Source: Pseudomonadota bacterium
Lineage (GTDB): Bacteria > Desulfobacterota > Desulfovibrionia > Desulfovibrionales > Desulfovibrionaceae
Direction of reading: 5' to 3'
Assembly (NCBI GenBank): GCA_023433925.1
Contig: JAEYTO010000001.1
Span: forward strand, 46,626-110,625
Length of the DNA: 64,000 nt
Positions 32,632-41,584 of the stretch are shown here, in pieces. The translations under genes were made by a program, and so were the position numbers. The notes below the pieces were generated by a model. That model saw only the letters and a list, made by a program, of their open reading frames with translations, was not told where the DNA came from and did no database searches. The stretch's first letter is position 1. Each line of letters opens with the position of its first letter.

Positions 32632-34893
32632 TCATCCCAAAACGTCTGGCGATATGTCATTGGCCTGAAGCTCCGTGGAGCCTGAGAATGTGGCCAGGAT
32701 TTCGTACCCATCCTCGCTGCCGTTGGAATCGTGGATGAGCCTGTGCACGTTCGCTTCGGAATCGTAGTCATAGATGAGGCACGCATCTCCGTTAGCCCAA
32801 CTGCCGTTCGAATCATTCACGTTCGTACCCGTGTAGATCTCATTGATGCAGAAGAAATTGAAATCTGAAATGATGGAGCTTTCTAGATAGGAATCCCATC
32901 CTTCCAAAAGCAACATATCCTCGCCTGAAACGAAATCAGTGATGTAATCTCCCTGAACGCCCGCACTGGCCACGTTTTCTTCGATGTACAGACCATCGCC
33001 TTCAAAATATAAAAATGTGTCCGCCCCTTCCCCGCCCGTGAGCGTGTCCTGGCCAGAGCCACCACTTATGAAGTCATCACCGCCGCCACCATCTATGGTG
33101 TCATTGCCGCCTCCACCCCATATATAATCGTCACCAGAAAGCCCCTTTAGATAGTTATCCAAATCATTGCCTTCAATGTTATCCGAAAACCTGGATCCTT
33201 CCACGTTGTGAATATTAAAAAAGACATCAGATTCTTCATACTCGCCCGTAAAGCTTCCATTACTGCCGTCGTATATTGGACCGCGCCAAGCCTCGCCAGA
33301 ATAGTCATCTTCACTACCCAAATACACCACAACACCTTTATCTTCATAAGTCTCTTGTAGTGATGCATAGCTCACCCAGTTATCACCAGAGCCACCATCA
33401 AGATAATTGTTGCCAGAGCCACCGTCCAAGGTGTCGTCGCCGTCGCCGCCCTCAAGGGTGTCGTTGCCGTCGCCGCCGTATAGGATGTTGTCACCCTCGC
33501 TGCCCAGGATGGAGTCGTCCCCGGCCGAGCCGATGGCGTGCTCGATGGAGAACAGGATGTCTGACTCGCTTTCATCGTTGGTGAAGGCGTACTGGGCGCT
33601 GCCCGAGAGGTTGATCGTCCAGCCGGCCTGGGAGTAGGCATAAGAAACGCTATCCTGGCCCTCGCCGCCATCGAGCAGGTCGTCGCCCGTACCGCCCACG
33701 AGCAGGTCATTACCAACCCCGCCGTAAAGCTCGTCATCGCCCGCGCCGCCGTCGAGAAAGTCGTTGCCGTCGCCTCCATCGAGGCTGTCGTCGCCTTCAC
33801 CGCCCAGGAGCGTATCGTTGCCGCCGTTACCATACAGCATGTCGTCGCCGGCCAATCCCAGAATCCGCTCGGACGCATTGGAGCCAAAAATGGTGTCGTT
33901 CCCGTCGCTTCCCATGAGGGTGGCGACAAGGTTGCCGGGAAGGGACTCCCCGGCGGACCTGGTCAGGAAATTTTCGATGCGGACTCCTTCGCGGAGCGTC
34001 TCCAGCCAGCTCCTGTCGAGATCTCCCTGCTCGTTGACGGCAGCCGGAATGATGCCGGTCAGAAGAGTGATAAGCTCTGGCGGGACTTCAATTGTCGATT
34101 GTTGAGATTGTTCCTGCGAGAACTGGAAGGATTGCGGGGGCTGCGCCTGCGTGTCGCTCGAGCCTTCCCCTGACGTATCCGAAGCAGGCGGGGCATTCCG
34201 GGGGTCCGCTGGAGCCACTTCCCGGTACTCCTGGAAGAGTTGGTCGGACAGAGACCTGCGCTCCTCGGGAGTAAAGGCCGAGAGGTCGATGTAATCCCGG
34301 AGCTCGTTCTGGGTGAACAGACGCACCATGCCCATGCCGGACGGCGTCATCTCGACCATCATGTACGAATCGGAGATGACACGCTGATCGCCGGAGTGAA
34401 AACGGACGATCATGGTATGGAAGCCTTGCGGCATGCCATGCAGCGGAGAATCCAGGCCGCCGAGGGAGGGGTTCTCGATGTCCTGGACGCCGTGCTTCTC
34501 CGAGAGGCGGCTTATGGAGTGGAAGGTCGTCGTCCCGCGGATGCCGATGGTCGCCAGTGGCGAGGACAGATTGAAGCCCTCGGGATTCTGCTCGACGATC
34601 TTGCCGGTCACGGTGCGAAAGGAGCCCTCCACCATATTGAACATGAGCGAAGCGGCGCCCTTGTCTCCTCCGAAGACATACTCGTCAAGCTCGATACGGG
34701 AATTCTCGCCCTGGGAGAGCAGCGTATCGTCCTTGAAGCGTATCTCGACCTTGCCGCCATCGGCGGTGACAATGGTTTCGCCTTCGAAGACCTTGCCGCC
34801 TTCGGCCAGGGGGCGTTTTCCCCCGTCCGACTCGGCGAAAGCCGTCCCAGCAGCCTTGACAACGGTTCCAATGGCGGCGCGGGTTTCGCTCAT
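32632..34893 (-). CDS. FecR-domain RTX protein, predicted type I secretion substrate
   Basis: Acidic 753-residue protein. Residues ~35-140 form a FecR-like domain (GGKVFEGETIVTADGGKVEI, FKDDTLLSQGENSRIEL, SSPLATIGIRGTTTF). From about residue 320 come Ca2+-binding RTX nonapeptides of the GGxGxDxLx type (GNGGNDTLLGGEGDDSLDGG and many more), in three blocks to about residue 650. The tail lacks a signal peptide and presumably carries the C-terminal secretion signal. The C-terminal half (about 33400 to 32700) is visibly richer in A/T than the repeat block. Operon order tolC-rtx-ABC-hlyD makes it the natural cargo. Its function (adhesin, S-layer or other) is unknown. Confidence 0.9.
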   Translation of the reverse strand: MSETRAAIGTVVKAAGTAFAESDGGKRPLAEGGKVFEGETIVTADGGKVEIRFKDDTLLSQGENSRIELDEYVFGGDKGAASLMFNMVEGSFRTVTGKIVEQNPEGFNLSSPLATIGIRGTTTFHSISRLSEKHGVQDIENPSLGGLDSPLHGMPQGFHTMIVRFHSGDQRVISDSYMMVEMTPSGMGMVRLFTQNELRDYIDLSAFTPEERRSLSDQLFQEYREVAPADPRNAPPASDTSGEGSSDTQAQPPQSFQFSQEQSQQSTIEVPPELITLLTGIIPAAVNEQGDLDRSWLETLREGVRIENFLTRSAGESLPGNLVATLMGSDGNDTIFGSNASERILGLAGDDMLYGNGGNDTLLGGEGDDSLDGGDGNDFLDGGAGDDELYGGVGNDLLVGGTGDDLLDGGEGQDSVSYAYSQAGWTINLSGSAQYAFTNDESESDILFSIEHAIGSAGDDSILGSEGDNILYGGDGNDTLEGGDGDDTLDGGSGNNYLDGGSGDNWVSYASLQETYEDKGVVVYLGSEDDYSGEAWRGPIYDGSNGSFTGEYEESDVFFNIHNVEGSRFSDNIEGNDLDNYLKGLSGDDYIWGGGGNDTIDGGGGDDFISGGSGQDTLTGGEGADTFLYFEGDGLYIEENVASAGVQGDYITDFVSGEDMLLLEGWDSYLESSIISDFNFFCINEIYTGTNVNDSNGSWANGDACLIYDYDSEANVHRLIHDSNGSEDGYEILATFSGSTELQANDISPDVLG

Positions 34894-34898
34894 CGCTT

Positions 34899-36272
34899 TT
34901 ATCCTTTCCGCGGGCTCGCGGCTTCAGGGTTCAACCGGCCCATGGCATAGAGCAATTCGTAGGCGGCTTTGACCGTTTCGGCCTTGGCCGCGGCCAGGTT
35001 GCTCTGGGCGTTGATGTAGTCGACCTCTCCGCTGAGCACGTCGAGCAGCGAGCGTTTGCCGAGCCGGCGTTCCTTGCGGGCCAGATCAAGGAACTCGTGG
35101 AGGATGTCCACCTGGACGGACAGGTATTCCGCGCGCTGGATGGAGGTCTGGTAATTGCTCCAGGCGATGCGCGCCTGCTGCTCAACCTGGCGCTTGAGGT
35201 CATCCAGGCTGCGCCGAGCGCCGAGGCGCTCGGCCTTGGCCGATTCGAGCGCGGCCTTGTCCGCCCCACCGGAATAAAAATCATATCGTAACTCCACAAG
35301 CGCCCGGGCCTCGGTCCGGACCCCGCTGACGCTGAGCTCGTTCTCCCTGCGGGTCGCATCGGAGGCCAGGTCGATGACCGGGAAGAACCTGGAGCGGGCG
35401 ACATCCACGTCGCCTTCGACGGCCTCGATGTTCTTCATGGACGCGAGCACTCTGGGGTTGCGCTCCAGGGCGACGGCCACGGCCTTGTCCACGCTCTGGG
35501 GCAGGGCTGCCGTGGGAATTTCCGGCATGACGAAGCGCTGGATCATCTCACTCGTGGGCTCGAGCATATAGATGGCCTTGAAGTAGCTTAGGGCGTTGGC
35601 CAGGTCGCCCTCCCCGGCGATCCTGCGGACCAGGGCCGCGGAGAGCTGCGATTTCGCCTGGAGCACGTCCGAGGAGAGGCCCGCGCCTCGTTGAACCAGC
35701 GCTTCCTCGATGCCGGTCTGCTGCTTGATGTTCTGCTCGCTGCGCATGGCGAAGCCAAGCACGCGGAAGGCCCTCAGCACATCAACGTACGCGCGGATGC
35801 CGGCCAGGAGCACTTCCTGGCGGATCGCCTCCAGGGATTGTCCCGCCTGTTCGTATCTGGCCAGGGAGCCGCCGATGGCCCCGCCCGTGCGGCCGAAGTC
35901 GTACAGGAGCTGCGTCAGGCGCAGGCTCTGCATGTTCTTGAGCTTGGAGCTCTCGTCAACGTCCACGTCCAGCTCGCCATCATCTGGCCTGTCGATGTAC
36001 TCGTATCCGCCATCGGCGAACACGCCGAGGCGAGGATACCAGCCGGACCACGCCCGTCTGTACTGCTGCTGGGCCGACTCCGCGCGTGCGGCGGCGGCGA
36101 GGATGCGGTCATGGGAAGTCACGAGCCGAGAGAGGAGGGACGGAAGATTCAGGTCCGTCTCCTTGATTGGCTGATCCTGGGGCGAGGCGACCTGAGCCTG
36201 GACCGGAGACGGAAGACCGACCACGAAGAACAGCGCAAGCACAAAAGGCCTGAGAAAAGGTGCATGGACCAT
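34899..36272 (-). CDS. TolC-family outer-membrane efflux/secretion channel
   Basis: 457-residue outer-membrane channel. The signal peptide (RPFVLALFFVVGLPSPVQA) is followed by two TolC repeats rich in helices: LPSLLSRLVTSHDRILAAAA, WYPRLGVFADGGYEY, LRLTQLLYDFGRTGGAIG, then KAVAVALERNPRVLASMKNI, VARSRFFPVIDLASDATRRE and AKAETVKAAYELLYAMGRLN at the end. ATG 36272 was chosen because it begins the signal peptide; the frame is open further upstream. First gene of the type I secretion operon and five bases before the RTX gene. Confidence 0.9.
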   Translation of the reverse strand: MVHAPFLRPFVLALFFVVGLPSPVQAQVASPQDQPIKETDLNLPSLLSRLVTSHDRILAAAARAESAQQQYRRAWSGWYPRLGVFADGGYEYIDRPDDGELDVDVDESSKLKNMQSLRLTQLLYDFGRTGGAIGGSLARYEQAGQSLEAIRQEVLLAGIRAYVDVLRAFRVLGFAMRSEQNIKQQTGIEEALVQRGAGLSSDVLQAKSQLSAALVRRIAGEGDLANALSYFKAIYMLEPTSEMIQRFVMPEIPTAALPQSVDKAVAVALERNPRVLASMKNIEAVEGDVDVARSRFFPVIDLASDATRRENELSVSGVRTEARALVELRYDFYSGGADKAALESAKAERLGARRSLDDLKRQVEQQARIAWSNYQTSIQRAEYLSVQVDILHEFLDLARKERRLGKRSLLDVLSGEVDYINAQSNLAAAKAETVKAAYELLYAMGRLNPEAASPRKG

Positions 36273-36813
36273 GGGCCAGCGACTCCGGTTATTTCGAGGT
36301 GCCGAGACCTGTGGCGCACGGCCGCGACTGGTGGGGTGATACGCGAAGCGGAAACTCCCGTCGCCAGGCGTGCTGAACGTGCCCACAAGCTCCCCTTCAG
36401 CATGGCGAGCCGCGCCAACGGATAACTATGTGGAATAGTCAATGATTAACTAACAAATCCCGTCATGTGTGTAAAGGTCAAGCCTTCCAAAAATAGTATT
36501 TATTTTCAACTGCTTGATTTACGGCAAAGCCACGTCACGGCACATCCCGAACCATGTTAACCAGCCCTTGGGCATTGAGGCCATTCATCTCGGTCGACAT
36601 GCATGGCACGACCCTGTGAACAAGCCATAAGGCACCTGAACCCAATTGCATGCACGGCTTACCGAAGTCATTCGGCAAGCAGGTCGAAGGAGAATTCATC
36701 CTTACAACCCCTGACGGGAGCCAGTTGTTGTCCAATTGAAAAAAAGATACGTTCCATCAAAATCAATAGCGACCTCGGACCCATCGCTTGGCCCAAGCAG
36801 AGGACATCTCTCC
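36273..36813. promoter_or_regulatory. Divergent regulatory region between tolC operon and adenylate cyclase
   Basis: About 540 bp without a convincing gene and visibly richer in A/T than its flanks around 36420-36530. It must carry the promoters of the secretion operon and of the cyclase. TTGACC occurs on the minus strand near 36480, but no fitting -10 was certain. A 17-bp palindrome is at 36436-36452 (separate entry). Confidence 0.6.
36436..36452. promoter_or_regulatory. 17-bp palindrome, candidate operator upstream of tolC
   Basis: TAGTCAATGATTAACTA: eight-base arms around a central base with one mismatch. Its position 164 bp before the tolC start, within the A/T-rich part, suits a dimeric regulator. 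No known consensus was recognised. Confidence 0.4.
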
Positions 36814-39036
36814 ATGCGCACCTTGTTGTCCTGGTTCCGCTCGGGCCAGAAGCCGATGCTCCTGTCGGCCGGCACGTTGCTCGTACTGGCTTTGGGGGCG
36901 CTGTACATCATCCACCCGGTTTTTCTGCAATTCATCGACTTCAAAATCTATGATCTCCTGCTCAGGAAGCGGCAGACACCGCCTGTCACGGGTCAGGTGG
37001 TCATCGTCGACCTGGATGAGCGCAGCCTTGCCGAGTATGGCCAGTGGCCCTGGCCGCGTTACCGCCTGGCCCTGCTCGCCGAGCGCATCCGGCAGCAGGG
37101 GGCTTTGAGCCTGGGCCTGGACATCCTCCTGGCCGAGCCCGATAGGACCTCTCCCGTGGTGCTCAGGCAGGAGTTCAAACGGGATCTCGGCCTGGATATG
37201 GTTTTCTCGGGGCTGCCCGCCGCCCTGGAGGACAACGACGCCTTGCTGGCGCGAATCCTCGGCGCTGGGCCATATGTACTAAGCTTCTATTTCGATTTCT
37301 CCGTAGGCGCTCGCAAAGCCGTGACCACCGCCGGCTTCGCCAACCTTCCGACCTTGGACCTGGCCATCGCCAAGGCCGGCGATGCACCCGAGCCCGGCAA
37401 GACCCTGCTCCAGCCCGGTCAAGCCATCACGCCGCTGCCGGAGCTTGCCGGCGCGGCCAGGCGTTGCGGCTTCTACAACACGCTCACGGATTTCGATGGC
37501 GTGGTGCGCCGTGCGCCGCTGATCATCGGCTTCGAAGGCAAGTACTATCCAAGCCTGGCCTTGGCCGTGGTCCTGGAGGCCATGGGTGGCGGCAGCCCCC
37601 TGCTCAAGGTCGGGCCGCTGGGGCCCGAGGGGCTCAAGCTGGCCAAGGGAGTGACCCTGCCCCTGGACCCGCAGGGCAGCCTGCTGGTCAACTATCGCGG
37701 TCCGGCCCATGCCTTCCCGCATATCAGCGCGGCGGACGTGCTGGCCGGCACGGCTCCGGCCGGCGCTTTCGCCGGCAAAATCGTGCTCCTGGGCACCTCG
37801 GCGGCCGGCCTGCTCGACCTCAGGGCCACCCCGTTCGGTCCCGATTATCCCGGCGTGGAGGTGCACGCGACTATCGTGGACAGCATCCTCGGGCAGGACT
37901 TCATCGTCCGCCCCGACTGGGCCCCAGGCGTCGAACTGGCCCTCCTGCTGCTCACGGGCCTCGGCACGGTGCTGCTCATGACCTTCATCGCCTCCAAGCG
38001 CATGATCATTCCCTTGGGCTTCGTGGGCTGGGCAATCTGGTGGGGCTCGGAGCACCTGCTCACGGTCCGGGGCATGTACCTTTCGCCGCTATACTCATAT
38101 CTCTCCTTCGGCTTGTCCTTCGTGCTGCTGACCTTTCTCAAGTTCATGCACGAGGAGCGGCAGCGCCGCTTCCTGCACACGGCATTCTCGCGCTACGTGG
38201 CCCCAGCCGTGGTCTCGCAAATCGTGCGCTCGCCCCAGGCCCTGAGCCTGGCGGGCGAGGAGAAGGAAGTCACCATCCTCTTCTCGGACATCCGCTCCTT
38301 CACAAGTCTTTCCGAGAAGCTCACGCCAAGCCAGGTCAGCGAGTTGCTGCGGTCCTATCTTACGCCCATGACGCGGCTTATCACCGAGGAGCTCGGCACC
38401 CTGGACAAGTTCATCGGCGATGCCATCATGGCCTTCTGGAACGCGCCGCTGGACGTGGAAGGCCATCCCGCCAGGGCGCTCCGGGCGGCCTTGCGCATGC
38501 TCGATGCCCTCGCGGCCCTGAACGACGATTTCGAGAGACGCTTCGGGCTGCGCCTGAACATCGGCATCGGACTGCACACGGGCACGGTCCGCGTGGGCAA
38601 CATGGGCTCGGACGACCTCTTCGACTACACGGTCATCGGCGACGGCGTGAACTACGCCTCGCGCCTGGAAGGGCTGACCAAGTTCTATGGTGTGCCCCTG
38701 GTCTGCTCCGAGGAGGTCGCGCGCCGCTGCCAGGGCCAGTTCACCTTTCAGGAGCTCGACCGGGTCAAGGTCAAGGGCAAGCAGCAGGTCTCGACCATAT
38801 TCGCGGCTCTGGACGCCGGCAGCCAAGGCCACGCACGCGAGATCGAGGAGCACGCGCGCGCTCTCGCCCTCTACCATGCGCGCGACTTCGGCGCGGCTGC
38901 CGAGGTCTTCGCGGATCTGGCCGTTACGCATCCCGGCAAGCGGCTCTACGCCCTTTACATTGAACGCTGCCGCGACCTGGCTCGCGACGGCGTGTCCGAG
39001 GATTGGGACGGAGTGTTCATCCACACGGAAAAATGA
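36814..39036 (+). CDS. CHASE2 domain adenylate/guanylate cyclase
   Basis: Membrane receptor cyclase of 740 residues. One N-terminal membrane helix (LLVLALGALYIIHPVFL) precedes an extracytoplasmic CHASE2 domain (VVIVDLDERSLAEYGQWPWP, LGLDILLAEPD, VRRAPLIIGFEGKYYPSLAL, GVEVHATIVDSIL), then three membrane helices (ELALLLLTGLGTVLLMTFIA, MIIPLGFVGWAIWWG, YLSFGLSFVLLTFLKF) and a class III cyclase domain. Catalytic features are present: FSDIRSFTSL and FIGDAIMAFW for the two metal aspartates, TLDKFIGD for the adenine-selecting lysine, and GDGVNYASRLEG for the transition-state N/R pair. It presumably makes cAMP. ATG 36814 is preferred over a TTG at 36736. Divergent from the secretion operon. Confidence 0.9.
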   Translation: MRTLLSWFRSGQKPMLLSAGTLLVLALGALYIIHPVFLQFIDFKIYDLLLRKRQTPPVTGQVVIVDLDERSLAEYGQWPWPRYRLALLAERIRQQGALSLGLDILLAEPDRTSPVVLRQEFKRDLGLDMVFSGLPAALEDNDALLARILGAGPYVLSFYFDFSVGARKAVTTAGFANLPTLDLAIAKAGDAPEPGKTLLQPGQAITPLPELAGAARRCGFYNTLTDFDGVVRRAPLIIGFEGKYYPSLALAVVLEAMGGGSPLLKVGPLGPEGLKLAKGVTLPLDPQGSLLVNYRGPAHAFPHISAADVLAGTAPAGAFAGKIVLLGTSAAGLLDLRATPFGPDYPGVEVHATIVDSILGQDFIVRPDWAPGVELALLLLTGLGTVLLMTFIASKRMIIPLGFVGWAIWWGSEHLLTVRGMYLSPLYSYLSFGLSFVLLTFLKFMHEERQRRFLHTAFSRYVAPAVVSQIVRSPQALSLAGEEKEVTILFSDIRSFTSLSEKLTPSQVSELLRSYLTPMTRLITEELGTLDKFIGDAIMAFWNAPLDVEGHPARALRAALRMLDALAALNDDFERRFGLRLNIGIGLHTGTVRVGNMGSDDLFDYTVIGDGVNYASRLEGLTKFYGVPLVCSEEVARRCQGQFTFQELDRVKVKGKQQVSTIFAALDAGSQGHAREIEEHARALALYHARDFGAAAEVFADLAVTHPGKRLYALYIERCRDLARDGVSEDWDGVFIHTEK

Positions 39037-39050
39037 ACCCGGGGAGCGGC

Positions 39051-40340
39051 ATGCGCGTCCTGTTCATCCATCCCAACTTCCCTGCCCAATTCCGGCACCT
39101 GGCCACGGTCCTGGGCAGGGATCCAGCCAACAAGGTCGTCTTCGCCACGAGGAGCGAGCGGCCAGAGTGGGCCATTCCCGGCGTGGAGAAACACCTCATC
39201 GGGCCGGGAAGCGCTGAGGATAAGAGGGCCAGGACCACGCATCCCTTCGCGCGCGGCTTCGAGGATGCCGTGCGCAGCGGCGAGGACACGGCGCGCGCCC
39301 TGGGCGAACTTAGGAATAAAGGCTTCATCCCGGACGTGGTCTATGGCCACTCGGGCTGGGGCGCGACCATGTTTCTTAAGGACGTCTTCCCGGACGCGGC
39401 CTTCCTGGCCTACTTCGAATGGTTCTATCGGGCGCGGGGCTCGGACGTGGACTTCGATCCCGCCGAGCCGCCGACTTGGCAGACGGTGGCCACGGTGCGC
39501 GCCAAGAACGCCTCCATCCTGCTGGACCTGGAGAGCTGCGATTTCGGCTACTCGCCCACGGCCTGGCAGCGTTCGCAATTCCCGCGCGAGTTCCGGCACA
39601 AGATCGCCCTCATCCACGACGGCATCGACACCGATTATTTCCGGCCAGCCTACGAAGGAGAGCCTCCGCTGGAGCTTGCGGGCATCGACCTGTCCGGCGC
39701 CAGGGAACTCGTGACCTACGCCACCCGAGGCATGGAGCCCTACCGGGGCTTTCCCCAGTTCATGGAAGCCGCCGCCCTGATCCTCAAGCAGCGGCCCGGC
39801 TGCCACATCGTGGTCGCGGGGAGCGACCGGGTCTGCTACGGCAAGCGGCTGCCCGAGGGCCAGAGCCATAAGCAGCAGGCGCTTAAGCGGCTTGATCTCG
39901 ATACCTCCAGGCTGCACTTCCCAGGGGCGCTGCCCTACGGCCAATACAAGCGGCTGTTGCAAACCTCGAATGCGCACGTCTACCTGACGCGGCCCTTCGT
40001 GCTCTCGTGGTCGCTCCTGGAGTCCATGTCCTGCGGCTGCCTTGTGGTGGCCTCGGACACGCAGCCGGTGCGCGAGGTCATCCGCCACGGGGTCAACGGC
40101 CTGCTGGCGCCCTTCTTCTCGCCCGAGCGCATCGCCGAGACAGTGGTCCAGGCCCTGGAGCGCAAGGATGATCTGCGCCCCCTGCGCGAGGAGGCCAGGG
40201 CCACCATCGAAGGCCGCTTCGCCTTGCGCCGGCTCATGCCCGCGCACCTGAATCTCCTGCGGGCGGTGCTCCGTAGCAAGATTCACCCTTCCGCCGGCCC
40301 TAGACCCGGGGCTGCCGCCCGAAACCCCGCCTCAGCTTGA
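39051..40340 (+). CDS. Glycosyltransferase, GT4-like
   Basis: 429-residue GT-B fold glycosyltransferase. It starts MRVLFIHPNFPAQFRHLATV; the donor-binding half has VTYATRGMEPYRGFPQFMEA, HIVVAGSDRVCYGKRL, LHFPGALPYGQYKRLLQTSN and the E-x7-E region SWSLLESMSCGCLVVASDT. The substrate is not identifiable. GGGGAG precedes ATG 39051; an ATG at 39033 overlapping the cyclase stop (ATGA) is an alternative without its own ribosome-binding site. The tail (RPGAAARNPASA) is low complexity. Confidence 0.87.
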   Translation: MRVLFIHPNFPAQFRHLATVLGRDPANKVVFATRSERPEWAIPGVEKHLIGPGSAEDKRARTTHPFARGFEDAVRSGEDTARALGELRNKGFIPDVVYGHSGWGATMFLKDVFPDAAFLAYFEWFYRARGSDVDFDPAEPPTWQTVATVRAKNASILLDLESCDFGYSPTAWQRSQFPREFRHKIALIHDGIDTDYFRPAYEGEPPLELAGIDLSGARELVTYATRGMEPYRGFPQFMEAAALILKQRPGCHIVVAGSDRVCYGKRLPEGQSHKQQALKRLDLDTSRLHFPGALPYGQYKRLLQTSNAHVYLTRPFVLSWSLLESMSCGCLVVASDTQPVREVIRHGVNGLLAPFFSPERIAETVVQALERKDDLRPLREEARATIEGRFALRRLMPAHLNLLRAVLRSKIHPSAGPRPGAAARNPASA

Positions 40341-40588
40341 CCCTGCCGCCGGCAAGGCCGGCGAATGGTTGCCTGTCCAGATCGTAGACGCCCCGCCGCG
40401 CGACCGGACCCGCATGGCGCCGGAACAGCAGGCGCGCATTGACCCTGAGAGGCTTTCTCATTACTTGACCAGGGGAAGTCCAACAACTTCAACTTGCAAT
40501 GGTGCGTCCGTCGGCCGCATGACGTGCGACTGCCCGGGGGAGGGAGGCGCGTGGCCGCCCAGTCCGATGGATCCTGCGGGGTAGATGC

Positions 40589-41419
40589 ATGCGCGTGCGA
40601 TTCTGGGGCGTGCGGGGCTCCATTCCCGTTTCAGGCAAGGCCTATGAACGGTTCGGCGGCGAAACTCCCTGCATCGAGGTCCTCGGGAGCGGCTCCAGTT
40701 CCCTGATCATCGATGCCGGCACCGGATTGCGCGGACTCGGCAACCGTCTGGCCGCGAGCGAGCCTGGCGACATCCACCTTTTGCTGACCCATTTTCATTG
40801 GGACCACATCCTCGGCCTGCCCTTTTTCAGGCCGCTATACGACTCCCGCTTCAGCATCACCATCCATGGGCCAACCGAGCCCGAGCTGATCGAGGAGGCC
40901 TTATCCGTGCTCATGCGCCAGCCTCACTTCCCGGTTCCATGGGAGCGCATCCGGGCCCGGCTGTCATTCATGCGGGTGCCCCTGTCCGGCACTGACATCG
41001 CCGGATTCGCCATAACGGCCATTCCCCTGCGCCATCCTTCTCCAGGTCTGGGGTACGGCCTGGAGGACGAATCAGGCAGGTTCGTATTTCTAACGGACAA
41101 CGAACTCGATGCCGAGCACGACTCGCGGATGGAAAAGTATGTCGCCTTCGCCGGCAAGGCCGACTTGCTCGTGCACGACGCAGAATACACCGAAACCGAG
41201 TACGCCATGCGGCGCGGCTGGGGCCATTCAAGCGCGGACAGGGCCCTCGGCCTGGCCCTCTCCGCCGACGTGCGGCGTTTCGCCCTGTACCATCACAATC
41301 AGGATCGGGCTGACGCCGAGGTCGAGGCCATGGCCGAACAGTGCCGGCAAGCCGCGATAAGGACGGGCTCAAGCCTCGATTGTTTCGCCGCGGCACAGGG
41401 CCAGGAGGTCGAGTTCTGA
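40589..41419 (+). CDS. MBL-fold metallohydrolase
   Basis: 276-residue cytoplasmic metallo-beta-lactamase-fold protein. It opens MRVRFWGVRGSIPVSGK, a phrase typical of a phosphodiesterase-like MBL subgroup, and has the dinuclear site THFHWDHILG (H68, H70, D72, H73), a later RHPSPGLGYGLE, FLTDNELD and WGHSSADRALGLAL, and the final ALYHHNQDRAD histidines. Some relatives are encoded with cyclase or HD domains, and a cyclic-nucleotide substrate is conceivable because a cyclase lies two genes upstream, but that is inference. About 250 bp before it is non-coding. Confidence 0.85.
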   Translation: MRVRFWGVRGSIPVSGKAYERFGGETPCIEVLGSGSSSLIIDAGTGLRGLGNRLAASEPGDIHLLLTHFHWDHILGLPFFRPLYDSRFSITIHGPTEPELIEEALSVLMRQPHFPVPWERIRARLSFMRVPLSGTDIAGFAITAIPLRHPSPGLGYGLEDESGRFVFLTDNELDAEHDSRMEKYVAFAGKADLLVHDAEYTETEYAMRRGWGHSSADRALGLALSADVRRFALYHHNQDRADAEVEAMAEQCRQAAIRTGSSLDCFAAAQGQEVEF

Positions 41420-41584
41420 TGCCTGTCCGCAACCGGTGCTCCCGGCTTGGCCTCTCGCTCACGGCGGCCGCCGCGAGCAGACTGCCTCCCACACGGCGCC
41501 GCATGGTTGCCGGGTCCGCCTTTGACGGCTAGACCAGACGCACGCCCGGCCATGTCCGTGGCATGCTCACCTCGGAGGATCTCC

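Noticed and set aside
33400..33960. Regular short repeats that could suggest a CRISPR array
   Set aside because: They are imperfect 27-bp coding repeats of the RTX nonapeptides, with no constant repeat or variable spacers and no cas genes nearby.
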